Shown piece after piece: positions 24,982 to 33,537 of a stretch of 64,000 nt of DNA. The position numbers and the translations under genes were made by a program. Each line of letters starts with the position of its first letter. Positions within the stretch are counted from its first letter, which is position 1. This DNA is from SAR202 cluster bacterium bin87 (GTDB taxonomy: Bacteria > Chloroflexota > Dehalococcoidia > Lucifugimonadales > UBA3495): the NCBI GenBank assembly GCA_002238825.1, contig MPNC01000005.1, positions 205,077 to 269,076 on the forward strand, read 5' to 3'. The notes below the pieces were generated by a model, which did not search any database, had not been told where the DNA came from, and worked only from the letters and a program-made list of their open reading frames with translations.

Positions 24982-26097
24982 TTATGGAGAGGCGCCGCCG
25001 GCCAAAAACTCCACAGCGTCCAGGTCCTCGATGGCCGTCAGGGTACGCGTCAGCATTGCGTCGGCCAATTTCCGGCCCTGGGCATCGCTGAAATCGAGTT
25101 GCCCTCCGGCGATTATCGGGGTCTGAAAGCAGCTGAGGATATTCTGACGGTAGCTGCGCCAGCATTCTTCGGGCGAAAGATCCGTCGCCCCGACGCTCCG
25201 TACGATGTCGTGATACTCGGCCACCGCCTCGGCCTCGACCGCCCGGCGAACCTCGACGGGGACGCTGGAGGAGAGGAAGTAGGCCACGTCGTACAGCCCG
25301 CTACGCACCCCGCACACCTGCCAATCAACGACGGCGAAATCATCACTTCCGTCGGCGCTGAAGAACATATTCCCCAGCCTGAAATCGCCGTGGCTGAAAG
25401 TCAGCGGGCCGGCGGCAAGCGCGTCCGTGTGCTCGATGAGATGCTCTCCATACTCCCGGGCCAGCCCCTCCATCCGGGGGGAGAACAAACTTCCAAAACG
25501 TTCGAAAACGACCGCCAGGCTGGCCTGGTAAACACGCTGAACGAGACGCCGACGATCCGGGTTCGCAGAGTCGTGGAAGTGGGAAATCGGCGGCCGATCT
25601 ACCCGGTTCCAATAGGCGCCGTGCATACGGGCGATGGCGCGCAAGGCCGTTTTCGCCTGCGCGGCGCTGGCCCCTGCAACCTGGTCCGCGGTCGTCATGC
25701 CGCGAAGGTCCTCCAGAACCAGGACGAACCGATGGTCCCGGTCGTCGAAATCACCGTGGATCAACGCGGGCGAACGTATCTGCGCCTGACGCGCCATCTT
25801 TCCGTAGAAGGCGTATTCACGTTCATACAACCGCAGCCGACGGGCAGTCTGAACGGTTTCCGGGTGTGAGCTGTGCAGCTTGACTATTACCGATTCCGGC
25901 AAGACGCCGGCATCACCGTGAAAGGACAAATGACAGCGGAGTATGGTTCCGACGAACCCCACGCCGGCGCCGATGTTTTCCACGGACACGGCCTCGATGC
26001 CCTCCGCACCGGCCAGACCGCCGGCGGCCAACGCCTGCTGCATCCAGGCAGCGGTTATGTCCTCTGCGGTTGCAGGTATTGCGGGACGCGATTCCAT
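24982..26097 (-). CDS. Aminoglycoside phosphotransferase/CHK-like kinase, paralogue A
   Basis: A 371-residue protein, tandem paralogue of the next gene. The catalytic loop FSHGDFRLGNMFF has HGD at 236-238, and VVDWQVCGVRSGLYDVAYF is the metal-binding segment. An early VIVKLHSS holds the ATP-site lysine. A TACAAT (26109-26104) sits so close that a transcript could start at the ATG itself, but no -35 is evident and AGGA precedes the ATG. Homologues are often called phosphotransferase family or DUF1679/EcKinase proteins; their substrates are mostly unknown. Confidence 0.85.
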   Translation of the reverse strand: MESRPAIPATAEDITAAWMQQALAAGGLAGAEGIEAVSVENIGAGVGFVGTILRCHLSFHGDAGVLPESVIVKLHSSHPETVQTARRLRLYEREYAFYGKMARQAQIRSPALIHGDFDDRDHRFVLVLEDLRGMTTADQVAGASAAQAKTALRAIARMHGAYWNRVDRPPISHFHDSANPDRRRLVQRVYQASLAVVFERFGSLFSPRMEGLAREYGEHLIEHTDALAAGPLTFSHGDFRLGNMFFSADGSDDFAVVDWQVCGVRSGLYDVAYFLSSSVPVEVRRAVEAEAVAEYHDIVRSVGATDLSPEECWRSYRQNILSCFQTPIIAGGQLDFSDAQGRKLADAMLTRTLTAIEDLDAVEFLAGGASP

Positions 26098-26176
26098 GGT
26101 CCTATTGTACGGGACGGGGACGACAGGGCCGCGGATGGCGCAACCGATTTGGTTGGCTTACGCCGAACAAAACTGC

Positions 26177-26200
26177 AGGGGCGAATGATCATTCGCCCCT
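26177..26200. repeat. Dispersed palindrome, copy 2 (perfect)
   Basis: AGGGGCGAAT-GATC-ATTCGCCCCT. As GATC is itself palindromic, all 24 bp are a perfect palindrome. It lies in the 139-nt gap between the ThDP enzyme (start side) and kinase paralogue A. Confidence 0.9.
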
Positions 26201-26236
26201 ACGGGAATCGCCGCCGGAAGACCAGTCGCCTGCGAC

Positions 26237-27883
26237 CTAGTCAAAGCGGAACTTGGAGAAGGTGCCCTCCTCCTTGGTGATGAACTCAAGCAGGGCCGGG
26301 CGGCCGTCGGCGTTGGCCTGCATGGCGCGCTCCATGGCCGGCTTGATCTCGTCCGGCTCAGTGATCTGCTCGGCGTAGGCCCCCAGCGCCAGAGCGACCC
26401 GATAGAAGTCGCCGCTGAGGTCCTTCAAACCGTAGCGCTCGACGGCCGTTGGAATCCGGCTGTCGGGGTAAATTGCCATGGTGGAGTTGTTCATCACCAC
26501 CGTCGTGATGGGAATGTTGGCGCGGACGGCGGTCTCAACGTCCAGACCCACCATACCGAAAGCGGCATCACCCATGAAGTTGATGACCATCTTCTCGGGA
26601 GCGGCCATCTTGGCGCCCATGGCCAGGCCCAGACTGTAACCCAGCTGGGTGGACTTGCCCCAACCGATGAAGCTGCGAGGAGCGCGGGCTTCCCAGAAGG
26701 GAGACACCTGCTCGCGGGGACTGCCCGACTCGTGCGTGACAATGGTGTTGTCCAGGTCGACGGTGTGCATGATGTCCCAGACCACGCGGTAGGGGTTCAA
26801 CGGGACCTCGTCGCTGGTGAGGCGAGGCAGCCACTCGGCCATCCACGCTTCGCGGCTGGCGGTGATCTCATCGGTCAGGTCCTGGTTCGGCGCCTGCTGC
26901 TGCGCACCCTGTGCCTTTAGTTCATCGATGAATTGCCGCAGGGCCAGCTTGGCGTCTCCAAGGATGGGGTAATCGGTTCGGTGGTCCTTGTTGATGTCCG
27001 CGTCACCGTTGGTGAGGTGGATAAGGGTCTTGCCGGCCGGCATGGGAACCGTAAATCCGCTCTTGGTGAAGCTGACGCCCACGCCAAAGACCACGTCGGC
27101 GTTGGTCAGGAAACGATGCACGGGGCCGGTCTGACTGGAACCACCCACGCCCAGGGACAGAGGGTGGTTCTCCGGGAAGGCGCTCTTGCCCTCGAGGGTG
27201 GTCATCACCGGAATCTGCAGGAACTCGGCCAACTCCATCAGCTCATCGGTGGCCTCGGCGTAGAGGACGCCCTGGCCCGCGTGGATGACCGGGCGATGGG
27301 CCGTGAGCAGGGCACGAACGCCACGAGTGATGGCCGCGGGATCGGCGGCGACGCGCATTTTGGTCGGCGGGACGTAATCGAAGTCCTCCTCGCTGATCTG
27401 ATCGGACACCAGATCGGAGGGGATTTCCAGAAGAACGGGACCGGGCTTGCCGGACCGGAGCTTGGTGTACGCCTGACGGAAGAGCTCCGGAACCCGATCC
27501 GCGAAGTTGACGTGGGCGGCCCACTTGGTGATTGTCGAGTAGGCTTGCACGGGATGGAAGTTCGGTTCCACGCCCAGGCGATTCCTCGCGACGCCGGCTG
27601 GCAGCACGAGAATCGGCACGGAGTCGGCATAGGCCTGAGCGACGCCGCCGAAGGAGTTCTCGGCGCCGGGACCATTCTGGGCGAGGAAGATGCCGATTTT
27701 GTTGCCGTTGGTAATCCGGGAAAAGCCGTCGGCCATGTGCACGCCGGTGCGTTCCTGCCGACAGACAACCGGGCGAATTCCGGCGATGGCCGCCGCCTCG
27801 ATGAGCGGGTTAGAGGGCATGACAGCGATCCAGTCCACGCCTTCCATCTTCAATACGTTAGCTACAGCGGTGACTCCGTCCAC
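26237..27883 (-). CDS. Thiamine diphosphate-dependent enzyme, acetolactate synthase-like
   Basis: A 548-residue ThDP enzyme with the three-domain layout of the acetolactate synthase/benzoylformate decarboxylase family. The PYR domain holds the cofactor-activating Glu in CRQERTGVHMADGFSR (near 44). The central domain follows, then the PP domain with the ThDP/Mg motif GDAAFGMVGLDVETA and a NN pair 26 residues on. FAD-site residues typical of true acetolactate synthase are not evident. Start GTG at 27883 with GGAGG. The 2-oxo acid it acts on is unknown; the downstream kinases may be unrelated. Confidence 0.85.
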   Translation of the reverse strand: MDGVTAVANVLKMEGVDWIAVMPSNPLIEAAAIAGIRPVVCRQERTGVHMADGFSRITNGNKIGIFLAQNGPGAENSFGGVAQAYADSVPILVLPAGVARNRLGVEPNFHPVQAYSTITKWAAHVNFADRVPELFRQAYTKLRSGKPGPVLLEIPSDLVSDQISEEDFDYVPPTKMRVAADPAAITRGVRALLTAHRPVIHAGQGVLYAEATDELMELAEFLQIPVMTTLEGKSAFPENHPLSLGVGGSSQTGPVHRFLTNADVVFGVGVSFTKSGFTVPMPAGKTLIHLTNGDADINKDHRTDYPILGDAKLALRQFIDELKAQGAQQQAPNQDLTDEITASREAWMAEWLPRLTSDEVPLNPYRVVWDIMHTVDLDNTIVTHESGSPREQVSPFWEARAPRSFIGWGKSTQLGYSLGLAMGAKMAAPEKMVINFMGDAAFGMVGLDVETAVRANIPITTVVMNNSTMAIYPDSRIPTAVERYGLKDLSGDFYRVALALGAYAEQITEPDEIKPAMERAMQANADGRPALLEFITKEEGTFSKFRFD

Positions 27884-27941
27884 AGTGGGGTTCCTCCAAT
27901 ATTGGCGCTTGCACGAATGTGCAGGATTTCAGGATAGTGAT

Positions 27942-28655
27942 TCAGCCGATTTCGTTCAGGAAATCGTCCAGGGCAGCGTTGAATTCGTCCGGCTTTTCCA
28001 CCATCGGGAAATGGCCGGCGTCTTTCATCTTGATGAGCTTTGATCCGGGGACAGCGCGGTGGATCTCCTCCTCGTAGTCGCCGGTGGACAGGGGATCGTC
28101 GACGCCCCGGATCAGCATCAGGGGAGATTCAAGGGTGTGGATCCGGTCCCGCACGTCGAAACGGTCGATGACCACGAGGTCACTGTGCTGGGCCACGGGT
28201 CCCACCTCGCGGTGTCGCTGCAACAGGTGGGCGCGAAGGTCGGGCTCCACGAAGTGCATGATGCCGTCCATCATGCCCAGCCACTTCTCGTAGGTCGCCT
28301 CGTCCTCGGCGGCGTCAAGGCGAAACTGCAAGTCCTGGGGACGTCGCACCTTGGGGCGCATGGCGATGGTCATGAGGGCCAGGCCTTTGACCTCTTCAGG
28401 GTAATCCAGGGCATATTGCAAGGCGACGCAGGCGCCCAGGGTGAACCCGCTCAAAACCAGGTCGCGGTGGTGTCCGCGAGCATGCAGCCAGCCGCGCAGC
28501 CATTCGGTGTAGCGTTCGACGCTGCTGCACGGGGCGCCATCCAGGTGGCCGGGCAGGTTCGGAGCCAGGCTGTTCGGATAATGGTAGAGCTGGTTGATGT
28601 AGGAGTCTGCGCAACCGCCGGCGCCGGGGCCGTGGATGAAAACAATCTGGGTCAT
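27942..28655 (-). CDS. Alpha/beta hydrolase with Thr at the nucleophile position
   Basis: A 237-residue alpha/beta-hydrolase. The start at 28655 (MTQIVFIHGPGAGG) fits the fold; the longer in-frame form lies in repeat-rich DNA. The elbow, normally GxSxG, is SGFTLGACVAL with Thr72 in place of Ser (codon 28440-28442). An acid and His are present in LIRGVDDPLS and DAGHFPMVEKPDEF. It may be a Thr-nucleophile hydrolase or have altered chemistry. It precedes the ThDP-enzyme gene on the same strand with a gap of 58 nt, so the two may be co-transcribed. Confidence 0.85.
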   Translation of the reverse strand: MTQIVFIHGPGAGGCADSYINQLYHYPNSLAPNLPGHLDGAPCSSVERYTEWLRGWLHARGHHRDLVLSGFTLGACVALQYALDYPEEVKGLALMTIAMRPKVRRPQDLQFRLDAAEDEATYEKWLGMMDGIMHFVEPDLRAHLLQRHREVGPVAQHSDLVVIDRFDVRDRIHTLESPLMLIRGVDDPLSTGDYEEEIHRAVPGSKLIKMKDAGHFPMVEKPDEFNAALDDFLNEIG

Positions 28656-28738
28656 GGAAACCTGCGAAAGACGGCCCTGCGGGCCGGGTGCCGGCATTCT
28701 AGGGTGCGGCGGCTATGGGGTCAAGGCAACGGGCGATG

Positions 28739-28892
28739 GGCGATGGGTCAGGGCCCGTGGAAAGTAATGGGCTTCTTTGGTTTCCGCTCATCCTGAGCCT
28801 GTCGAAGGATGCTGCCCTTGCAGGAGTCGTGGTTCGACAAGCTCACCATGAGCGGGAGGACGGACTTTGCACAGGCCCTGGCGATGGGTCAG
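28739..28892. repeat. MITE-like inverted repeat flanked by 13-bp direct repeats
   Basis: Imperfect inverted arms at about 28783-28810 (ccgctcatcctgagcctgtc...) and 28828-28857 (ttcgacaagctcaccatgag...) match over about 26 bp with a few mismatches. GGCGATGGGTCAG occurs at 28739-28751 and again at 28880-28892, outside the arms. The second copy contains the TGA of the PPOX gene. No transposase is present. The arm sequence resembles a repeat common in environmental bacterial genomes. Confidence 0.6.
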
Positions 28893-29314
28893 CTGCCGGA
28901 CCAACCGGTGACACGCTCGGGGATGATGCGGATCACCGGGTTGCCGTCGAGAGGCATGTTTCGATATTGAGGATACTTTTCGCGCAGTTTGGCGATGGCC
29001 GCCGGCGGTTCGGGCCCGTGTTCGACCAGTTCCGCCTTCCCCTGGACCAGCAGATACCAGAGCCGGGTCCAGTCCTCGTCGTAATGGTCGATGACCAGCG
29101 AGACCTGCGGATTGGACAGTATGTTGCGCACGCGGCGCAGGCCAGTGAGGCTCCCGCGCTTGGGTTTGGCGTCGAGAACCGAGTAGATGTGCCGGCCGTC
29201 ATAAGCGAAGCAGACCGGGATGACGTGAGGCCGGCCATTGCCGTCGGCGGTGGCCAGGTGCCCCACCGGGGTTTCGGACAGGCGCGCCGCCTGCTGCGGG
29301 GTCAGGCTAACCAC
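28889..29314 (-). CDS. PPOX-class (probably F420-dependent) oxidoreductase
   Basis: A 141-residue split-barrel flavin/deazaflavin-binding protein. It shows GHLATADGNGRPHVIPVCFAY and YSVLDAKPKR near the start, then NPQVSLVIDHYDEDW, the pattern of the actinobacterial F420-dependent PPOX group. The GTG at 29314 with CCGGAGG is chosen. This start overlaps the nnr gene end by 8 nt, implying coupling. Nearby LLM-class genes are consistent with F420 use, but no F420 biosynthesis gene is in the window, so the cofactor is an inference. Confidence 0.8.
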   Translation of the reverse strand: MVSLTPQQAARLSETPVGHLATADGNGRPHVIPVCFAYDGRHIYSVLDAKPKRGSLTGLRRVRNILSNPQVSLVIDHYDEDWTRLWYLLVQGKAELVEHGPEPPAAIAKLREKYPQYRNMPLDGNPVIRIIPERVTGWSGS

Positions 29315-30899
29315 CAGTTGCCTCCGGGTTGCGCAGGCCCGCGATGATGCGGGGGATGCGATCCAGCAGGTCGCTGGCGATGACTCCGGCGCTGCCGGAT
29401 TCGGAGCGCACCTGCTCTGCTGCCGTGCCGTGGAGGAACCCGCCCAGACGCGCGGCGTCATATGGAGCGAGACCCTGGGCCATCAGCCCGCCGATGATGC
29501 CGGTTAGCACGTCACCGGTACCGCCGGCCGCCAGCGCCGGATTGGCGAAGGGAAGGATGCAGCCTGGTCCTTCCGGTGAAGCGACTATGCTGTGGGCTCC
29601 CTTGAGCAGCACCGTCTGGCGCCAGTCCGCCGCCGATTTGCTGGCGGCGCCGATGCGATCAGTCTGCACCTGCGGGGTCGACATCCCGGTAAGGGTTGCC
29701 ATCTCACCCGGATGTGGCGTGAGCACGGCGGAAGCGCGCAAGCGGTACTCCCAGTTGAGGCAGCGGGAAAGGTTGTTCAATCCGTCAGCGTCAATGACCA
29801 CCGGCAGCAACGGCGCATCTCCGCCTCTCAACAGGAGACGAGCCATCAGGGTTGTGGTACCGGTCGACCAACCCATACCACAGCCCACGGCCAGCGCCGA
29901 GAAGTTGTCGATCCGCTGCCGTATCACGTCGGCGGCGGAAGGATCGATGCGTCCGTCGGCGTCTTCAGGGAGGGGTAGGTGGATGGTTTCCGTGAGTCGG
30001 GAGGCGGCGACGCGATACACCGATTCGGGGGCCGCGAGGGTCACGAGGCCGGCGCCGGCGCGGTGAGCGCCCCGGGCGGCCAGCACAGCGGCGCCGACAA
30101 AATTGCGAGAACCCGCGACGATCAACAGATGGCCGAAGGTTCCCTTGTGCGCGGTCAGGGGCCGGGCGGGAAGCAGGGCGCGGGCCGACTCTGAGTTCAT
30201 CCACTCGGTGGGCAGATCAGCGTTGGCCGCGGCGGAAACCTCGGCCGGCAGGCCGATGCCAAGCACGGTTATGCGTCCGGCGAAGCCAGCCCCCGGGAAA
30301 TTCGCGATGCCGTACTTGGGGTGGCAGAGAGCGAGGGTTTCGTCGGCGATGATTGTGCGCGGGTCAGCGTCTCCGGTGTCGGGGTTGACGCCGGTGGGTA
30401 GATCCACGGCGATGACGGGGAGAGCCGGCCGACCCGAACGGATTTCGTTGACCAGAGACGTCACATCTCCAACGAGGCCGTCCAGGGGACGATAGCGGCC
30501 GGCCCCAAGGATTGCGTCGACGACCGAGTCGCAACGGCGCAGCAAATCGCCCAGGTTGGACAGTCCGTCATCGTCGGCCGCATCGTGCACCGCGATACCG
30601 TAGGCGAGGGCATCGGTCATCTTCGGATCATCCGCCGGGCGTCCGCGCACGATGTAGCAGAACACATCGGCGCCCCAGCGGGCCAGGTGCCGGGCGAGGA
30701 CGAGGCCATCCGCGCCATTGTTGCCGGGTCCGACCAGGACGACGATTCGGCGGCCGGCGGCTCCGCCCATGCGCTGCCGTGTGCTGTGGGCGCAGGCCAA
30801 ACCGGCGTTTTCCATCAGCGTGTCGGTGCTCACGCCGGCAGATTCTGAGGCGCCCTCGAGAGCCTGCATCTCGGCGACGGTGACGACCTTGACGGTCAT
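29307..30899 (-). CDS. nnr: Bifunctional NAD(P)H-hydrate epimerase/ADP-dependent dehydratase
   Basis: Repairs damaged NADH and NADPH hydrates. The 530 residues carry an N-terminal YjeF epimerase domain (MENAGLACAH, VGPGNNGADGLVLARHL) and a C-terminal ribokinase-like dehydratase domain (GTFGHLLIVAGSRNFVGAA, LTPHPGEMATLTG, AAGGTGDVLTGIIGGL). It begins 6 nt after acpS, the common acpS-nnr neighbour pair, and overlaps the PPOX gene. Confidence 0.95.
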   Translation of the reverse strand: MTVKVVTVAEMQALEGASESAGVSTDTLMENAGLACAHSTRQRMGGAAGRRIVVLVGPGNNGADGLVLARHLARWGADVFCYIVRGRPADDPKMTDALAYGIAVHDAADDDGLSNLGDLLRRCDSVVDAILGAGRYRPLDGLVGDVTSLVNEIRSGRPALPVIAVDLPTGVNPDTGDADPRTIIADETLALCHPKYGIANFPGAGFAGRITVLGIGLPAEVSAAANADLPTEWMNSESARALLPARPLTAHKGTFGHLLIVAGSRNFVGAAVLAARGAHRAGAGLVTLAAPESVYRVAASRLTETIHLPLPEDADGRIDPSAADVIRQRIDNFSALAVGCGMGWSTGTTTLMARLLLRGGDAPLLPVVIDADGLNNLSRCLNWEYRLRASAVLTPHPGEMATLTGMSTPQVQTDRIGAASKSAADWRQTVLLKGAHSIVASPEGPGCILPFANPALAAGGTGDVLTGIIGGLMAQGLAPYDAARLGGFLHGTAAEQVRSESGSAGVIASDLLDRIPRIIAGLRNPEATGG

Positions 30900-30905
30900 G
30901 GCGTG

Positions 30906-31340
30906 TCAACCGGCAAGGGGAGCAAGATCGTCGCCCCAGAGCGTTGCTCTAGCGGCTTCCACGGATTCCGGGGTGTCAGGGCGCAACGCGACCGCAACGA
31001 CCATGGCAAACCCGCGGGAATGGGACAGGCTGATGGCAATTTCAGTGACGCCCAACCGCTCGGCGCGACGGCGGGCCCGACCGTGGAGCCGCGCGCTCGG
31101 GGCGCCGCTGGGAGCCCGGACTACCTCGACATCGCGCCAGCCGACGCCACGAAAACCGGTGCCCAGGGACTTCATCACGGCCTCTTTCGCCGCGAAACGC
31201 GCCGCCAGGTTGGGCGCGCGACCGCGGCAATAGGCGATTTCCCCAGGGGTGAAAACGCGACGCAGGAACCGGTCTCCATAGCGCTCCAGGACACTGGCCA
31301 CGCGATCGATCTCTATGAAGTCAACACCGGTGGAGAGCAT
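30906..31340 (-). CDS. acpS: AcpS, holo-[acyl-carrier-protein] synthase
   Basis: Transfers 4'-phosphopantetheine from CoA to the serine of apo-ACP. At 144 residues it is a little longer than the usual 120-125, by a C-terminal extension after the core. The Mg-binding GVDFIEIDRV is at 5-14, FAAKEAVMKSLGTG near 49-62, and a late ISLSHSRGFAMVVAVA. It lies between metF and nnr with short gaps, so one transcript is likely. Confidence 0.94.
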   Translation of the reverse strand: MLSTGVDFIEIDRVASVLERYGDRFLRRVFTPGEIAYCRGRAPNLAARFAAKEAVMKSLGTGFRGVGWRDVEVVRAPSGAPSARLHGRARRRAERLGVTEIAISLSHSRGFAMVVAVALRPDTPESVEAARATLWGDDLAPLAG

Positions 31341-31363
31341 GGGCGATCAGCGACCCGGCTGGA

Positions 31364-32242
31364 TCAATCTCCGTCGTGGCCCCCGATGTGCAGGTCGCCG
31401 AGGATGTGGGAAACCGAGTAGGTCCGATTGAGGACGTAAAAATGGATGCCCGGCACGCCATTGGCCCATAGGTCATCGGCCTGGCGGGTGGCATGTTCGA
31501 TGCCGATTTCGCGCACGGCTCGATTGTCTTCGGAGAAGCGCTCCAGCCGAGCGTCCAGTTGCGACGGGATCGTTGCCCCGCAGAGCGAGGTGAAGCGCCG
31601 GATCTGCGGAGTGCTCAAGATGGGCAGCACGCCGGGGATGATGGGGATGGTAATCCCGGCGGCCGCGGCGCGGTCCAGCAGCTCGTAGAAGTAACTGTTG
31701 TCGTAAAAGAGCTGGGTGATGAGAAAATCCGCGCCGAGGTCCTGCTTGAGGCGGGCGTACGCGATGTCCGAATCCAGGCTGCTCGATTCGGTGTGACCTT
31801 CCGGGTAACAGGCCCCGGCGATGCCGAAGTCGAAATTGGCGCGTATGTGCTCGATCAGTTCGGTAGCATGGGCGAATTCGTCCCCGCTGGGCGGTTCATC
31901 TTCGGATCCCGGGGGACGATCGCCACGGAGGGCGATGACATTATCGATGCCGGCCGCCTGGAGGCGCTGGAGCACACCGTGAACTTCTTCCCGTCCCTGG
32001 GCAACGCAGGTCAGGTGGGCCATTACTTCCATGTCACCGCGCTGCTTGAGGCTCATGGTGATCTCTTCCGTAAAGGCCCTCGTGCCCCCTCCGGCCCCGT
32101 AGGTGACGGACACAAAGTCAGGGGAGAATCGCTGGAGGCGATTGGCGACGTCGACGACGCCGGGGACGCCATCGGCTTCCCGCGGCGGGAAGAATTCGAA
32201 GGAAATGGTTCTCCGGTTGCAGAGGATGTCTTTGATTTTCAA
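31364..32242 (-). CDS. metF: MetF, methylenetetrahydrofolate reductase
   Basis: Reduces 5,10-methylene-THF to 5-methyl-THF, feeding methionine synthesis or a Wood-Ljungdahl-type branch. The 292-residue FAD TIM barrel shows SFEFFPPRE near 14, VSVTYGAGGGTR near 45, LRGDRPPG and GVLPILS. The start is a TTG at 32242; no ATG is available and the ribosome site is weak. No metV or corrinoid-protein partner is next to it. It precedes acpS on the same strand with 23 nt between. Confidence 0.93.
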   Translation of the reverse strand: MKIKDILCNRRTISFEFFPPREADGVPGVVDVANRLQRFSPDFVSVTYGAGGGTRAFTEEITMSLKQRGDMEVMAHLTCVAQGREEVHGVLQRLQAAGIDNVIALRGDRPPGSEDEPPSGDEFAHATELIEHIRANFDFGIAGACYPEGHTESSSLDSDIAYARLKQDLGADFLITQLFYDNSYFYELLDRAAAAGITIPIIPGVLPILSTPQIRRFTSLCGATIPSQLDARLERFSEDNRAVREIGIEHATRQADDLWANGVPGIHFYVLNRTYSVSHILGDLHIGGHDGD

Positions 32243-32334
32243 TCCAATAAATCCAAAACGGCCAACCTAGACATAGGCAGCAATGACATAGGCAGCGATA
32301 GTGCAGTGATGGGAAACGCTACGGCGGCGAAGCA

Positions 32335-33114
32335 TCAGAATTCGGGATTTCGCTTTTCCTTGAACGCCTGGATCCCCTCACGCGGATGGCTCGACGTGGC
32401 GAACACATGGGTAAAGGTCGCGCCTTCCAAGGCGACGCCATCCTTGAGGGGGAGGTCCTGGCTCCGCCGGGCCAGGGATTTCATCAGACTCAAACCCACG
32501 CGGCTCTTGGCGCGCAGGCCTTCGAGAATGGATTCCAGCTCATCCTCGAGGTATTCCGGAGGAGCGGAGCGGAGCGCCAGGCCCCACTCGACGGCTTCTC
32601 TGCCGGACAGCCACCGACCGGTGGTCAGCAGCTCCATGGCGCGGGGCATGCCGACTCGTCGCGGCAGGCGCTGGGTGGAGCCGCCACCCGGGATCAACCC
32701 GAAGTTGGCGTGCTGGTCACCGATACGCGCGTCCTCGGCGACGACGGCCATGTCACAGGCCATCATCAACTCCATCCCGCCGGCCAGAGCGTAGCCATGC
32801 ACCACGGCGACGGTCGGGACGGGCATTGCCTCCAGGGCGAAGAACGCGTCGTTGAGGGCGGTCACGTAGTCTGGCAACAGGGACAGGTCGTCGAATACCT
32901 GGTCGAAGTACAGCAGGTCGGCGCCGGCGCAAAAGCCGCGACCCTCGCCGCGAACGACCATTACCTTGACGGAAGGATCATCGCTGACGGCGGCGACAGC
33001 GTCGGAAAACTCGGCGATCAGATCCGGGTTGAGCGCATTGAGTGCGTCCGGGCGGTTGAGGCAGAGCGTGGCGACGCGGTCTCCCACCGAAAGCGTAATA
33101 TTGCTATACTCCAT
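32335..33114 (-). CDS. Enoyl-CoA hydratase/isomerase family protein, second catalytic Glu missing
   Basis: A 259-residue crotonase-fold protein. Oxyanion-hole regions are GEGRGFCAGADLLYF and YALAGGMELMMACD. The Glu matching rat hydratase Glu144 is in GGMEL. The second catalytic position, normally Glu in QPEI, reads QHANFGLIPGGG, so Ala stands for Glu164. Isomerase, hydrolase or dehalogenase-type chemistry is more likely than classical hydration. The ATG at 33114 with AGGAG is preferred over a longer start. It may head the metF-acpS-nnr transcript. Confidence 0.87.
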   Translation of the reverse strand: MEYSNITLSVGDRVATLCLNRPDALNALNPDLIAEFSDAVAAVSDDPSVKVMVVRGEGRGFCAGADLLYFDQVFDDLSLLPDYVTALNDAFFALEAMPVPTVAVVHGYALAGGMELMMACDMAVVAEDARIGDQHANFGLIPGGGSTQRLPRRVGMPRAMELLTTGRWLSGREAVEWGLALRSAPPEYLEDELESILEGLRAKSRVGLSLMKSLARRSQDLPLKDGVALEGATFTHVFATSSHPREGIQAFKEKRNPEF

Positions 33115-33191
33115 TCGATCTCCTGCCTCAGCGTTCCGGTTCCCAGAACCATCAGTGCCCATACTATACCAGACCTATTATCACGTCATTG

Positions 33192-33503
33192 ATGACCCAG
33201 CCGGCCACAGCCCACTTGCGGGTAAGGGTGCAACCCAATGCCTCCCGGGCGGAGATCGCAGGCTGGTATGACGGCGCGCTGCGGGTGCGGACCACCGCTT
33301 CCCCGGTTAGGGGCCAAGCCAATCGGGCAGTGGCGGAGATGCTGGCGCGTGCCATGGGCATCCCCCAGTCCGGTGTTAGCGTGGTGCGGGGCCGCGGCGC
33401 CCGGGAAAAGATTATGGAAATAGTCGGTATCGACGATTCGGAAATGCTGCGCCGCCTGGATGAGTCGATGGCATACCATAAACGGGCGGCGGCGCCCTGC
33501 TGA
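33192..33503 (+). CDS. DUF167/UPF0235 family protein
   Basis: A 103-residue member of the YggU-like family of unknown function. It shows LRVRVQPNASRAEI, LRVRTTASPVRGQANRAVAEMLA and a middle VSVVRGRGAREKIMEI, all conserved in DUF167. The ATG at 33192 is used; the ribosome site is poor. The phosphatase gene follows after 34 nt on the same strand. Confidence 0.88.
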   Translation: MTQPATAHLRVRVQPNASRAEIAGWYDGALRVRTTASPVRGQANRAVAEMLARAMGIPQSGVSVVRGRGAREKIMEIVGIDDSEMLRRLDESMAYHKRAAAPC

Positions 33504-33537
33504 CAACAGACAGGTTTGCCAGAACACGGAGCGACCC

